Shown piece after piece: positions 1 through 12,329 of a stretch of DNA of 64,000 nt. The stretch lies in the NCBI GenBank assembly GCA_003194525.1, contig NBIV01000077.1, positions 234,651 through 298,650 on the forward strand. The letters are read 5' to 3'. The stretch is from Gracilariopsis chorda. Taxonomy: Eukaryota; Rhodophyta; Florideophyceae; Gracilariales; Gracilariaceae. The position numbers and the translations under genes are program-made. Within the stretch, counting starts at the first letter, position 1, and the number at the start of each line of letters is the position of its first letter. Under the pieces are notes generated by a model. The model searched no databases and was not told where the DNA came from. It saw only the letters and a list, made by a program, of their open reading frames with translations.

Positions 1-1061
1 CAATAAGAAAGTATCCAAAACGGTAATAACAGTTGACAATGGGCGAACCCACGCGGTAATAGAGATCATTTATTCTATTTGATACTGTGGGGATCAGCAA
101 AACGGAACCATACGCGGTGAAACTCTAAGAGGAGTTAGTCACTTCGCGCAGGCGATAAAATCCAAGTCGATTCACAGCTTAGCTTTACTTCAGGGCGAAA
201 GGGCCGTTCTCCCTTAAGTAATATTTCGTTATAATAAAATAAGAATAATACTACCGTAGGTCGCCACACTTGTGGTCCACAATTTTGTGTCATTGAGCCG
301 CAGGGCCAGCCACAGCACAACACGACTCGTGTGACTCCTTTCAGATATTAATAGTGCCCGAACGCTTACCACGCGTCTTCCTATTTCTCATACCATAGAA
401 ATCACCCTTCAAGGTTCCAGAAATAGCAAGTAAAATTCATATCGAGTTCCACCCAAAAAGTTCCAAGGTTCTAGTCATACCTGAGTTGAACCAATGCCAC
501 GTCCATACTAATCCATTCATAATCCACCTGGCCTAGATAATATGCGTATACGCATTGCTCTACATGTTTTTTCTCTGTTCCCATATCTGCCAGAAAGAGG
601 CATTCAGCTCATCAAATATCTTGCCGAACATAATTTTTGCAGTGCGAAATTTTCACCTAAATGAACGCAAAGAATAGGTAGGCTCAGAACTGATATAGTC
701 AGAAATCCATGTGCTTTGTTCTCATTGAATGTTTTTCGATCATGGGTTTCTACGATCCTTTTTTTTGCTGTGCATGAAAAGATGTCTTGTATTTTATGTA
801 GTGCGTTTATGATTCTATAGAATCACATGGTGAAGTCGATGGCAAAAGCACTAGTTCATAAACACGGCGATCAAAAAGAAGTATTCAGTTAAATCCGTCG
901 CGAATCTTTATTCCTCATACAGCTCGTTGCTGGAGGGTCAAAATGATTGATAGGTGTTTGTTGTTGCACAAATGGCCGCTATTCGTAGCCATGTATATAG
1001 CATTGGCTGGTAGACTTGCGCAAGGTTTGCAAAGCAAATTTTGAATGTTAATCTACGGCCT
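1..1061. other. Stretch without a recognised gene
   Basis: No open frame here resembles a known protein. I looked for a second copy of the gypsy LTR found at 4,711-5,590, which would be the 3' LTR of the minus-strand element ending at about 1,062, and did not find one. A perfect 14-bp palindrome, ATGCGTATACGCAT, lies at 542-555 with no evident context. Confidence 0.6.
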
Positions 1062-1563
1062 TTAAAGCCAGTACAACTGGGGATGCCCAGGGTGATTGAG
1101 CGGGCTCAATCACACCTGCGCGGAGCATCTTGTCCATCTGGGACTGCTCCTCTTCCCGAGCTTTCGGACCTGCCCTGTAAGGGGGTTGTGCAACCGGTCG
1201 CGCACCGGGGATTAAATCGATCCGGTGTTCCGTTGCATTAATCTCGCCAAGCGAGCCATCCCACATAGTGGTGAATTTCCGTAACATATTACGGAGTTTG
1301 TCGCAGTGCGACTCTGGCACGTGGCTGAAGTCCAGTGCTTCAAGTGCCTTTTCCGGATCAATCCGGTCGTTGCTAGATGGAGCATTGTCCTGTGGAACAG
1401 GTGTGGTTCGCAATTCCGAGTTACTCGGTGTGTTCGACGCTGAAGTAGCGGTTCGCTCCCCCTCCTTAGACTTGACGTCATCGGACGGTGGGGCGAATTC
1501 CTCAGAAGAGGTGGTAACTTCGAGTACATCGGCGGCTGTCATCTTCGTTGGCAGCATTCCCAT
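1062..1563 (-). pseudogene. Gypsy reverse transcriptase, N-terminal fragment
   Basis: The frame carries the conserved entry of a Ty3/gypsy RT: H-R-I-D-L-I-P-G-A-R-P, then P-P-Y-R-A-G-P-K-A-R-E-E-E, then G-V-I-E-P-A-Q-S-P-W-A-S-P-V-V-L. The first 80 or so residues form an acidic, Ser/Thr-rich linker between protease and RT. Similarity ends just before the position where the first catalytic block (usually K-K-D-G-S-W-R-F-C-V-D-Y-R) should begin, and a stop follows. No catalytic aspartate remains. The frame differs from that of the upstream protease, which implies a frameshift near 1,600. Confidence 0.8.
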
Positions 1564-1598
1564 AGGATGGGGGGTTACACTCCCAATTACTTGGTGTT

Positions 1599-2456
1599 TT
1601 ACCAGATACTGGGGTATTTGCCAAGGTTGGCCACCAATATCCGGAAAGAAACATCCGGGGAAATGGAAAGAATTCCATTAGCCAGCACCAGCTGGGATTT
1701 CTCGTACAACGAGGCGAGTGGTTGTATAACCCGAAGACCGTGTTCACGGGAATTTACCTGCACCCAGACTTGGGATTCAGGCGGTATGGAAGCCGAGGCA
1801 CCGACGCGGAGCTTGGTGGACTCGCGGGACGGTGGCGGTGGTTCCTGCGCAGCAGGGAGCGGAACTTGTTTCCGAGAGGACCGCTTTAGCGGGCGGCGAA
1901 CAATCGGAACCGAAGATCCGTCGTCAAGTTCTACACGCCTGAGGCGGGGCCTGATTGCGTCGAAAAATCTGTCGCAGTAATCACATCCCAGTATAACTGG
2001 TGCTGCCAATGAACGGCAAACGATGAAGTCCAACTTCACCACAGAGGTACCAATTCTCACGACGAGGTCCACTGTGCCCACCGTTTGTAACGGATTGTTG
2101 TTTGCATCCGAAATGTCGGGGACCGTGTCAGAGCGGATACGAGACCGCACAAGCGGGGGTAACAATGATTCCACAACAAAGTTGGGGCCTGCACCTGTAT
2201 CCATGACGGTGAGAAACCTCACCATAAACTGGGGATCAAGGCCAAGGTCGGCATAGACCTTGTAATTGCGCTTGGCCAAGACCAAGACTGTACCGGAAAT
2301 CCGGGGATTTTCACTCCGTATCCACGCGTGAGGCAACACACCGAGGTGCGCAGAGTCCGCGTCAGCGGTGTCTTTCCTCGAGAGGACTTTCACCGTGGAG
2401 CGAGGCGAGGACGCCTCCGGCACCAACAGCCTCTTGTCTGAGGACGCCTCTCCCAA
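1599..2456 (-). pseudogene. Gypsy retropepsin (aspartic protease) region
   Basis: A 285-residue frame with a retropepsin signature: hydrophobic residues then M-D-T-G-A-G (D-T-G-A active-site loop) at about residues 84-89, and the second conserved element V-I-L-G-C-D-Y near residue 152. The protease would cleave the Gag-Pol precursor inside particles. The C-terminal part continues into the spacer that precedes RT in this clade (V-L-V-A-N-L-G-K-like). It is preceded by the zinc-knuckle region and followed by RT in another frame. The domain looks complete, but the element around it is truncated. Confidence 0.75.
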
Positions 2457-2584
2457 AGGGGAGACTCCCTCAGTTAGTTTTCCGCCTTCGGCGGTGGGTT
2501 GGTTTCCTCGACAACGAGTGCTTCATCCCGTTGACGGGGGTTTCTATCCGCATAAGCGGGGGTTGCAACGGATGGTTGCGCGAT

Positions 2585-2857
2585 CTACCGAATCGGGGTG
2601 TTTGATGCTTGCCGCGCACGCGAGGTCTGTGGTAGGGCATGGGAAAAGTCCGTTTTAGCACGGAGGTAGGACACTGTCGGGACGGAACGTTTCTCCTCTG
2701 GAGTGAGGGCCTCGTAGTTTGCCACCACCTTGGCCATATCCTTCAGTGAGCAGATACAATGAGGCGAGGTATAGCCATGGGCATAAAAAAGGTGGCAAAT
2801 GAGAGCCAACACCGCGACACGCGGGTTATTTTTCCGAGTATCGGAGAAGCGAACCAA
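2585..2857 (-). pseudogene. Degenerate Gag zinc-knuckle segment of the gypsy relic
   Basis: The peptide C-H-L-F-Y-A-H-G-Y-T-S-P-H-C has the spacing of a retroviral CCHC knuckle (C-x2-C-x4-H-x4-C), but the second Cys is Phe and the His is Tyr, so it could not hold zinc. It continues with D-M-A-K-V-V-A-N-Y-E-A-L-T-P-E-E-K. It lies between Gag and the protease, as expected, in a frame separate from both. The alternative is an unrelated linker with a chance match. Confidence 0.55.
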
Positions 2858-2917
2858 AGGGCGGGTGTCAGTCCATCCAGGCCGTTGATAACGCGATTGA
2901 CCGTTTGAAAACGGGAG

Positions 2918-4426
2918 TCATTGGGGTCGGACCGGGCCGTTACCACCGTATAGAACGGGATCTTCTGTTCCCGTATCACGGGTCATCTCCGTCGTTGACG
3001 GTAAATCGGTGGTTGGAATCGACACACCATCCCCCTGCATTAAATGCACGGTATCAAATCCCTTTCCAGGGTTCCCGTCCGCAGTGAGCGGGAGTGAGGA
3101 AGCTTCGCTTTCCAGCAACAACTCCTTGGCAGATTTCACCCGATTGTTTGGGGTTCCTGCACGAAGTGCATCCCCTTCCGCTCGAGCGTGTTGGACAAGC
3201 TCGAGGTAGGTGATCCTCCGCATATCCTCACGATAACGGGTAACTAAACTCCGGATTGCCGGGTCAAGACCATCGATGAACATGGTGCAGCGCTCCCCAA
3301 CGGGGTACACATTACCACATCTGTGGAGAGGCTTGTTAACGCGCACCGAGAAATCGGTCTCAGTGTCTCCAGCACGCTGGCGCGTATCTCGCAAAGCGAG
3401 GATAGCCTGCTGAATAGCGATGTTTGTGGCGTAGGAGCGCAGTAGATACTGCACAGCCTCCGGCCAACATGCAACTCTTCCCTCGGAGGCGCGTGATGAT
3501 CCTCTGACAGAAATGTATTGGTCCTCCGCCACTCCCCGTAAGAAATACGGTAAAGCCAAATAGGCTTGTCCCTCATTCATACCGAGGATATCGGCCTCCG
3601 CTACGAAGCGGGATAAGAAATCCAGTACCAAGACTGGATCCTCTCCAGTAAAATACTGGTTGCGGAGCGAGAGCTGCATTCGCTTAATGCAGTCTCGCAC
3701 CTTTCCCATACCACGGGGCGTACGTCCAAGTGACGAATCTTCGAGCCGGTAGTGCCGGTATGATAAAAGCTTCCGGTAATCCGGGTTTGTCGGTTTCCAT
3801 TCCCGGAGACCGGGGTGTCTTCTCCCCTTTCGGCGGGCGCAGATCACACCTTCGGTGGCTGATGACCGCTTTGGGCGGGAGGAGTAGCCTCGCTTCTCGT
3901 CCTCCGAGTCGGAGTCCGAGGAGCTCGAGCTATTCGAAGGATTTCGGGATGAATCTGACGATGTCGAGGAGTCCGAGTATTTTCGGTGGTGTTTCCGCTT
4001 CTGAAGGCGTTTCTTTTTCCCAGCATACTGGTGATCTTGAGACGCAGTCGGTACTGGATCATCCGGGGATGGTTTTTCCGTGAGAACGAACTGCTCCAGT
4101 ATCTCCAAGCGAGCACCAATCCGATCAAATCGAGACTCAACTCCTTCGATGAAGGTGGCGGGTTGCCCCAAACTCTCCAATACTGAGTTGACATCAGACC
4201 GTAAGATACGGAGGTCCTCGGCAACCTCTCTCACAGGGGTTGCCATAAACACCTCTTGGAGGGATTTCAATTCCCCTACAAGGGTGTTGTGGGCGGTCCA
4301 CAATGCGCGGACCTGGAAATCCAGGGATGTGCCCTGGGGGGTGTTGTCGACAGTTCCACGGGAGTTTGATACCGCGACAGCGGGAATCGATGCATCATTC
4401 CCCTGCGGGGGTGACAACGAGGGCAA
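2918..4426 (-). pseudogene. Gypsy Gag protein
   Basis: A 502-codon open stretch. Residues about 40-130 look helical and may form a coiled coil. Residues about 140-200 are a basic and then Ser/Asp-rich tract (K-K-K-R-L-Q-K-R-K-H-H-R-K and runs of S-S-D-S). Residues about 240-440 resemble a retrotransposon Gag capsid domain (Y-F-T-G-E-D-P, then L-R-D-T-R-Q-R-A-G-D-T-E-T-D-F, then F-I-D-G-L-D-P-A-I-R). No ATG opens the frame: the 5' end starts after an in-frame TAA at about 4,459 with only TTG available, and the first in-frame ATG is about 60 codons in. The original start was probably lost. The family assignment comes from the linked protease and RT. Confidence 0.7.
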
Positions 4427-4710
4427 AAGAGTGTTCCGGGGTTGCCGGGGTTGGTTTTAATTCCTCGAAGAGGGTCCACCAGCGAAGCTGGAGCCGGTCC
4501 GCTTCGGAATGCGGGATATGAACCGAACTTCGGGGACTTCTCCACCATCGTGGGAACGACTGCGGGTGACCGCACGCTCCGCATCGGAGGGTTGCCTCGA
4601 CTTGAGGAGCTACCGTCACGACGGAAACGATTCCGGAACTTCCGCGAAGTGGAAGACGAACCTCGAAAGAGGGAAAACAAACACCGATTCTAGGTCGGGA
4701 GACAATTTTG

Positions 4711-5590
4711 TGTTGCAATGCCCCAAAGGGGAAAAACACCGAAAGACGTTCGGGATCTTCCTCTCACGAGGTGAACCCAGTTGGGTAGAGCCCTCCCAGA
4801 GGTGTCACGGCGAAGCCGGTTTGTAAGACCAGGGACACCTGTCGCGACTTGCGCAGGGAGGTGAAGGCGAAGAATCAGTATCCGCGTGAGAGGGGTGTGA
4901 TCCTCAGTAGAGGTATGTTTCCACATAAGTGGGGATGTGTGAGCGGGTGCACACAGGAGGGCCACGGGTAGCGGGATGTACTACCCTGAAAGGGGGAAAG
5001 TAGGAGAGTGAAGGGAAAGGAGGAAGAGTGGGCGAGGGTGAGTCGCGAGAGCGACGAACAAATACGGCAATGCCGGTGGACAGGACTCCCTATACAGGGC
5101 GAAACACCAATGTCATTGGAACAATTATACTCCCAAGGATGGTTCTCTTTAGGTGTGCAAAGGGGGTTAGAGGTCCCGTGGGTCACGGCGTTTCTCTCCA
5201 AGGAGGAGTTGAGAACGCGCGGAAGCGGCAACAACTAGAGCCAATTCCCCAGGTTTGAGGTCCCTTGTTGGGGAAGCTTTACTGGTGAGACGGCAGTGCG
5301 CCGTCGCACTAAGTACTAACTTCCCAGAAATGGGTGTAAAATTAATAAATAAAATTAACTAAAATTATTAGAAATACTCCACATTTCGTGGCAACATCCG
5401 CTACTGTGGCCAACCGCGAATTGGCCCAAAACCGTGTCCCACGTGTCCATATCCACCATAGTGGGGCGTAGTTCATATACACACTACACAACCGATAATA
5501 TCGGGAAAACAATCAAGTACCAAGAATCCATCCCTGAGGGCGTTGAACGTCAGCCTCAGAAACGAAGTCTCCTCCAAACGCAGCAAATAA
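4711..5590 (-). repeat. LTR of the Ty3/gypsy relic
   Basis: This segment matches the reverse complement of 23,460-24,310 through many blocks, for example AATGCCC at the gag-proximal end, GAAAGACGTT(C/T)GGGATCTT, GAGCCAATTC(C/T)CCAGGTT and GTACCAAGAATCC. The gag-proximal end reads ...CAACACA on the minus strand, consistent with a CA terminus next to the internal region. The outer end is placed near 5,590, where similarity stops. The second copy has no gag beside it, so the shared unit is best read as an LTR of about 880 bp. The ends are approximate. Confidence 0.7.
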
Positions 5591-6689
5591 TGTTACCATA
5601 AGAGCAAGCTCTTCCTTTTACAAGGCATCTCAATCAGATCCCACATTCACAGAGAAGAATATGAAGAACAACAATAACAACACTCAAGATCCAGTAGCGA
5701 CTCCAGTCGGGAAATTCAGTTTCTGCTCAGTGCCCCCACCGCAAGGGAGTGAAACTCCGGCCTAGCCGGCTAACATTAGCGCAGCTTCTCAGAATGGGTT
5801 CAAACTTCCACCAGCGGTGGTTCCTTCCCGATCAACCCCGAAAATGACTTGGCATTCGTATAAGGCCCTCGTAGGGTTATCTTCGACGACTCGGAGTCAT
5901 TCGTCCTGGCTTCAGCTTGCGCCGTAGTTCCATCCAGTTGTTGCCCTCGATGAGGAATTGTTTTATGCATACGTAGATGGCGATGGCTCCGGCACCCTAC
6001 CGGAGGACCTTCTCAACTTATTCACCACCGCACTGGTGCAAATCACATCCCAACAGCAAATTCCGGCTTTTTTCGAGTTTTCGGTTCCTATCTGTTTCAG
6101 CTTTCACTTCATCGTACTTCGCACACGCGGTGAGATCAGTTTCGTCAAACGCCTTGACGAACTTGAAATCCTCGCAAGGAGGAACTTTCCCACAGAGTGG
6201 CAAAAAGCCCTTTGTTGAGAACGACTAATGTTTTTGGGCTTAGTTAAGGTACGATCCCCCGCAATCCCGGTTTAACTTCCTCTAAAACTTCATCCGTTAC
6301 GAACAGCGATGGCAATCTTGATTCGAGTACTTTGTGCCGTACCAAAACGTATAACCTGAGTGATTCCGCCTGACGGGCAAGTTTGGTACGTGGTACTACT
6401 CGTATGGTGGTGAATACACGATGCGTGTTGCAGTTGCGACGTCAAGCATCCGCCGGAGCTCACTTCCCTTTCTTCATTCCTGATTCAGGATCTCAGCTTG
6501 CGGCTTTGGTCGGTAATTGTCACCGACTGGGCTGCCCGCACTGCGTCGTACAATCTAGCTGAGGTTTATATTTGCGCTAGTCTCAATGACACATATAAAT
6601 TACCTTTTTGGACGAACGATCATGGATCCTTTGCGAGGTTTGTTAATTCTTCTTTATAGATAGTGGTATCCCATTTTCTACAGAGACCA
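5591..6689. other. Unassigned sequence between two gypsy relics
   Basis: Several short plus-strand frames occur, including one from ATG 5,660 and one at 5,958-6,218. They may be decayed Gag of the plus-strand element that follows, but no motif supports this. Confidence 0.4.
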
Positions 6690-7460
6690 GCTTCCTACCT
6701 TTCTCATGATGTGAAACTTGGAGCACACGCAGGAGGTACAATGATGCATGGAACTCGCCGCAGATATTTCTATTGGCCTGCACTGGCGTTCGAATATCAT
6801 GCACTTCCCCACTCTAGCACAAAATGTGGTATAAACAACGGGAAGCTACGGAGATACCTTAATAACTTAAAGTTGTTCCAGCTCGCGCCTTGGTGGAGTT
6901 CTTGGGCATCGGTACACTCCGCAAGTTGATTCGGACATCCCGAAGGAATTGCTATCTACTGGTAATAATCGACCGGTCTTTTAACCCCTATCGACGGTGT
7001 CGTTTAAACAGATTACGACGGCAATGGTGGCACAAGCCTTTGTCACTCATTTCGTATTCGTTTTTGGTCTACCCGTCGATTTATTATCCGACGATGGTTC
7101 CCATTTACCGTCAAAGTTATTTCAAGAAGTGTTTCGAATTCTCGATTTTCAATATATATTGGTCACTACATATCAACCGAAAGGTAATGGACAATTGGAA
7201 CGATTTAATGGAACAAAGCGAAAAGCATAACGATCCTATGTTGCGGATCAATTCAAGGATTAAGACCTGCATAGTGATGCGGTTGGGTAGGCCTACAATA
7301 CCCAGGTACATTGGGCTACCTCGCTTTCACCTCATGAGTTGGTTCTGTGGCGAGTCCCATCCGCGGTGGAAATCCAGGCTCGACTGACATTGTCGGCGTA
7401 CCTTTGACCGCTATTACATAGAGCCAAGATGGAAAAGAAACGCGATATTGTTATTGATGC
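6690..7460 (+). pseudogene. Ty3/gypsy integrase relic
   Basis: Three successive frames read through a gypsy integrase. The first (about 6,700-6,870) holds the zinc-binding N-terminus: G-A-H-A-G-G-T-M-M-H-G-T-R-R-R-Y-F-Y-W-P and then C-like positions. The second (about 6,890-6,990) holds the start of the catalytic core: Y-L-L-V-I-I-D-R-S-F. The third (6,997-7,230) holds F-G-L-P-V-D-L-L-S-D-D-G-S, then T-T-Y-Q-P-K-G-N-G-Q-L-E-R-F-N. A later stretch near 7,280-7,390 resembles A-Y-N-T-Q-V-H and S-P-H-E-L-V-L, which follow the core in this family. The copy is frameshifted and has lost its RT. Its orientation is opposite to the relic at 1,062-5,590. Confidence 0.85.
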
Positions 7461-10400
7461 CCAAACACTTCATTATGCTCTGCAAAAAAAAGTTCCAATA
7501 GAAGTCGATGCTTGTCACGAACGAAGCTCGATCTGTGATGGCTTACAGAATGAGTACAAAACAGGAGGCGGAGATAGTAGAAATAATGAGGAAGCATGCC
7601 CCTGATGAAGTGACTCTTGGAATCAGAGGAAGGTGCCAACGATGTTGGTATGATCCAAACCGCCCATATTTAGGTTGGTATTGTTGGACTCGAAGGACAG
7701 GAAGCAGAGCTTGCTTACGACTATTCTTTACCTCAGTTCCGCTTTTGGAGGGGTCTGATGCTGGTTCATGCTACGTGGAAATACAAATGCATTGCAAATC
7801 TGGTTTTCTGCACAATCTACAAAAGCTCATCTCTGACACTTTGCGAGATTTGTTGGGCTACTGAATGAGCATATTCCGGTCAACCACTACTTGGACCAGA
7901 AATGGCTGGTCTGTACAGCGTCATGCTGACTTTGTAACCCCCATTTGTTCGTGGTACTTGGTACTTTTGAGTAAGAGCTATCTGCTCAGTACGCTCTTCG
8001 GTTCCCGGACATTTATCTTGAAGTTCAATGCAATACCGCCTACAATCTCAGAGTGTTTATGAGTTGGTTGAGTGCAGCTCAGTGGCTTCTTCTTCTTCTT
8101 CTTCTTTTTTATGGGCACACATTACCTGATTACGGCATTGTGGTAGAATCTAACTCTACAGGGGAGCTTTTCTTCGTCTAGCATGCTAAACTCTATGTAC
8201 GTAAAGCTCCTCGGAAAGAAAGATTTTCTCTGTCCCGTAGTACCAATCTCTATTCATGTCCCCGGAATGTAGCCGATGACTGCTGCTTGCTCTCACCTTG
8301 CAGCAGCCGTGTTGCGCTCACTAGCTACTATCTCGGAACATGGAAAGATTAGTACCAAGCTTCTACGGGAAGACCCGAGATCGGATCCATTTCGTTCTGA
8401 CAGCTCAGTGGCAGTCAGCCGTCATATGTTTTGTAGGATTCCGGGAATATGGAGATATTCTGTTTCGAAACAATCAGCCCTTTGGAATGTGACCATTCGG
8501 AACAGTTTTCTTTTTCTTATCTTCAATGTGCACATAACACGTCTTGTATATCAGAGTTCGTGGACGAAGCCAAGGATATTTCTATTTGTGATATCACTTC
8601 TATCGTGGTTCCTGTTTGGGCATTTCTTCTCATGGCGTCCTATTGCACTAACTGGCAGGCTTTTTCCGCCTCTTTATGCAGTAACGAATTGTGTATTTTC
8701 TGACGCACGATCGTGGCTGGTACTTCTATTGATTCCTTTCGTAATGGTGACTCCTACTTTGTCATAAAAGTACAACAAGAGAAGAACAGAACCTAACATG
8801 AAAATCATGTTGCAGAAAATTGCGCGCTCTGGACTAACTCAAAAAGAAATCACTGGGGAACTGGAGAAGCCACTAAACCTTGCTCTAAGCTATGATCCAA
8901 ACAGGCCAACAACCCCTACAAGTCTTGTGCGATTGTACAATGGGGAACGAGAATATCAGTTCTCTGGCTTCAAATTGGACGCTGGTGAGACGGGTGCTGT
9001 TCATAGACATACACGCATTCCCCTCGTACAGTAAAAAGAACGCGCGTGCGAAGATTAAAGCACAGCGGCAGTGATACGGAACTGGACCTACAGGTGTAAA
9101 GACTGGCAGCATGGATGATCTCGAAGATCGAGAGGTTATGACAATTGCATGCGCAACAGGACACGTTGATAATATTGTGGCACGCGAAGGAAGTAGCAAA
9201 AATATGAATAGAAGCAACGAACCAAATGGACCGCTGTTTCCCACGTTCTACATCGCTGATGTTGATTAAGAACAACGAGACAAGCATCTTCGCGTTATGC
9301 TTTATGATGCTGTGCTTGTGGAGGATCGCTATCAGATTTTAAATGAGGTCTAACTTCGTTGCTTCAATCGTTCGTGCTGCTTTGACCAAGAGATTTCAAC
9401 TTGGTGCGCTCTTGTGTTCCTACAGATATGTGCTAAAGTATACCGCATCATGGCCGCCAATTTCATTGTCTTTATGATTTGGATGTCTGCACCTGTATGG
9501 CTATCGGACGTAGTTCTGCTTACATGATTAAGAACGGCGGTGTTTCCTTCTACGAATGTATCTGTATAGTTTAAGGCTTTCCGAAACAAAAGGTGGCCGT
9601 AAAGACATGTTACTCGAAGAAGCCATTTTTGTCATTTGTTTCGCGGTGTGGCTTTAAATGAACAAAAAAGTCGCAGAAAACTGTATGGCAGGGTGCAGCC
9701 GTATGCTAAATTGAGCCTTCGATTTTGCACAAGAAAAGGGCTCGACCCTGTTGTTTTCAAAATTTGTGGAACGCATTTTTGACTGGAATCAGGATATTCA
9801 AGAGGTCCAAAAAACCTTGTCATCATCTGCCTGAACTCGTGGAACGGCTTTGAATGACATGTGCATCCGCATTGCTCTACAGTAATTCTTGGAAGTCATT
9901 GAAGTCCACATTGACGCCATGTAGAGTGATGCAGTCATGACTCTGGCAGAAGCTAAAAATTAATATTTTTAGATTTCCTTAAATTGCTTTCTTGGTTTTA
10001 ATACTCGAACGCGCATAAAGAAACGGCCAATTTTAGTTTGTACTACCATTGTGTGGTGATGGCGCTGGTTTTAATGCATCATTTACTATTTTGAACTGAT
10101 GTTACAGCCCACGTGCTTTCTTGCTGCTTTTCGACGCAATCGTGCTTTAGATGTTTTTTGTGTGTAAACCTGGACGCATTGTCTTATACAAGTTGTTACA
10201 TTCAATTAAAACGGATAAATTATTGAGATAGAGCTGTTTCATCAAAAAGATCTAGGTCTTTTATGTGCTAACATGGCCATTCAAAATGTATTCGTCTTTT
10301 CAACAAACGCTTGCTACAAAGCGCAGTAACGTTTTCAGCTGTTTCCGTGTTATGTACAAGGAATGAATGTAAGACAATTTTTTCTGCGCGGGACAACGGT

Positions 10401-12213
10401 GTTTTTTTCTGTTCTGCATTTACCAAGTTAGCATGTTATGCTTATGCATGATTTGACTCTTACGCTGAAAAATGTACCGCAGTGGCGTTTCATGTTAGTC
10501 ACCATTACAAGTCTAGTGCTTGCAGGAGCAATTGAATTTTGCACTCCAAATATTAAAAATAGAAGAGCGCGTTTTAGATATAAAATGGGCAAACAATTGC
10601 ATTCTAAGGCTTTGCCTTTACAACGCATATTGTCTTGAAACAGCTTATTGCTACCGCTTGCGGCCGAAAGCCGCTTCGTCTTTTCCGACCAGAGTGGACA
10701 TTATGCGACCGCCACGTAATTTAGTAATTATTTGCGGTTAGCCATGGTTGTCTCGGGATGTGTTGGCAGGACAATTCTTTCGCTTATCCGTGGATAGCTG
10801 AACAAAATCGTTATGATCTCAGAGTAATATAAGATATTAATGAGAAAAAGGATATTAATATATCCCTTGCGTTACTTCTGGTCAATTTAAGTCATATAGT
10901 CAGTTAGTATAGCCTTAATTAATTGTTTTCTATTAACGTGTCTTACCAAAAGTTGTTTAATGAAATCTGGTGAAGTGTTTTATACTTTGGTAAATAGCAC
11001 CTGCCGTCGGAAGACATTGTTATAGTAGCCACTTTAGCTACATTTGTAGCTGATAATTGACAACCTAAACGATTGTTCCCTCGTTTTTTAGATAATTTCA
11101 ACCCAGGATTAACGCTCGACTACAAGCTACGCTTTCCACAAGAGAACGCCAAGCTTATCAAAACGAACGAGTGCGGACTACTCAGTCATGCATGGTTACC
11201 ACACTCTATGGACAGTACTCTCACTCGGGACAACCTTGATTGCGATATCGGTCCTTTTGATTTTGGTGTTAATACTTTTGTTCATTTCTGCTTTCTGCAT
11301 TGCGATCAATGGGCTATGAATTCGGCACCAGTGCGATAAGCACGTTATGTCGAAGAACTCTTGCAGTTACGGGGTATTCTGCGGGCAAATTTGTCCCTCG
11401 CCTGCGGTTCGAGACCAATTTTGCCCTGCTCGTGCACCGCAATGCGCACTCGTTCGTCGATATTATTCGCACATATCAAACTGCTGTGGGCAATAATTAC
11501 CGAACACTGAGCGGTCCTTGGTACGCTCACCGCACAGTGCGTGATAGTTCATCGCGACAAAGGAGTTTACAAATTGAGTCTTTCAGCAGTCTAGGCAAGG
11601 TTCTGACAAACATCACGTGCCGATTCGGGTCACTCGAGGCAAAATTGGCCCTTTGGCCACGGGTCCGGACCGAATTTCGCCGGCATGCGCCCCGGCAATC
11701 TGCACTTGATTAATCATCGAAACTCATCCGAGGAGGACCATAGATTTTGTATTTTGCTGACCGAAGAAGACGTACTAAATCATCAGCTGAAAAGGCTTTG
11801 GGTGGCTAGGGGTGCACAAGAGTATCATACCAACGGTATCCACCAGCGGTACAGTGGTAAACTGCTGCTCGGCTTTTCTACATTACAGTCCTCTGGGTCC
11901 ACCTGTCGTTTATAAAATCAAGACTGGCTGAAACTTGAGAAACTGAGAAGAAATAGGAGTCTTGCTCCTCCCACCAGAATATCTCTCGTGCCCTTGTACA
12001 ACTTGATGATGTCATGAAAACAATGCATACTTGTCCATATAATTGCTCTTACCTCTGTGTGAGTAAGACCATGTTGTCTTTGCTCTTTCATCCCGGGGAG
12101 CACTGCCCTTCATGCCCTTCTCTAGCGGCAGTGCAGCTGTTCTCGTTCCTACTCAAGTGTTTCTGTTTACTATCACCTGACGTAAGCCCTCTGGAAGGCA
12201 TACTAACTTTGCT
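7461..12213. other. Long stretch without a recognised gene
   Basis: Up to about 9,350 this may be the decayed 3' part of the plus-strand gypsy element, but I see no diagnostic motif. From 9,350 to 12,213 the sequence is mixed AT-rich DNA with only short frames that resemble nothing known. The longest (11,300-11,713) lacks domain features. No tRNA cloverleaf was seen. Confidence 0.5.
8086..8106 (+). repeat. CTT microsatellite, 7 units
   Basis: Seven perfect CTT units followed by a T run. It is a simple repeat with no gene context. Confidence 0.9.
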
Positions 12214-12221
12214 CATATAAG
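12214..12221 (+). promoter_or_regulatory. Putative TATA box of the MBL-fold gene
   Basis: CATATAAG lies about 110 bp before the ATG at 12,330. The same distance is seen for the TATA-like box of the Met/Asp-rich gene at 15,964-15,970. Confidence 0.45.
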
Positions 12222-12329
12222 AATCCGCAGCCTGGCAGCACACAGGATACTCACCATACTTCTTCATAAAACTTTTCTCAAGCCTCTTCGGTCTCACAGC
12301 GCATTTTTGACGCTGTTCTTTGTGCGAAC

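Larger units (their letters stand above)
1062..5590 (-). mobile_element. Ty3/gypsy LTR retrotransposon relic, 5' half
   Basis: A minus-strand gypsy element. In element order it has an LTR (about 5,590 down to 4,711), gag (4,426-2,918), a degenerate zinc knuckle (about 2,800), a retropepsin (2,456-1,599) and the first part of reverse transcriptase (1,563-1,062). Similarity stops inside the RT N-terminus, so the RT catalytic core, RNase H, integrase and 3' LTR are missing. Protease before RT is seen; the gypsy assignment rests on the RT entry sequence (H-R-I-D-L ... G-V-I-E-P-A-Q-S-P-W-A-S-P-V-V-L), which is typical of Ty3/gypsy. The reading frame changes between domains, so the copy is dead. 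A diverged solo LTR of the same family lies at 23,460-24,310 in the opposite orientation. Confidence 0.85.

Noticed and set aside
542..564. Similarity of CGCATTGCTCTACA at about 551 to the same 14 bases near 9,871
   Set aside because: The match does not extend beyond a few bases on either side, so it is not a repeat family.
11300..11713. Plus-strand 137-codon frame
   Set aside because: No motif, no start context and no compositional difference from its flanks.
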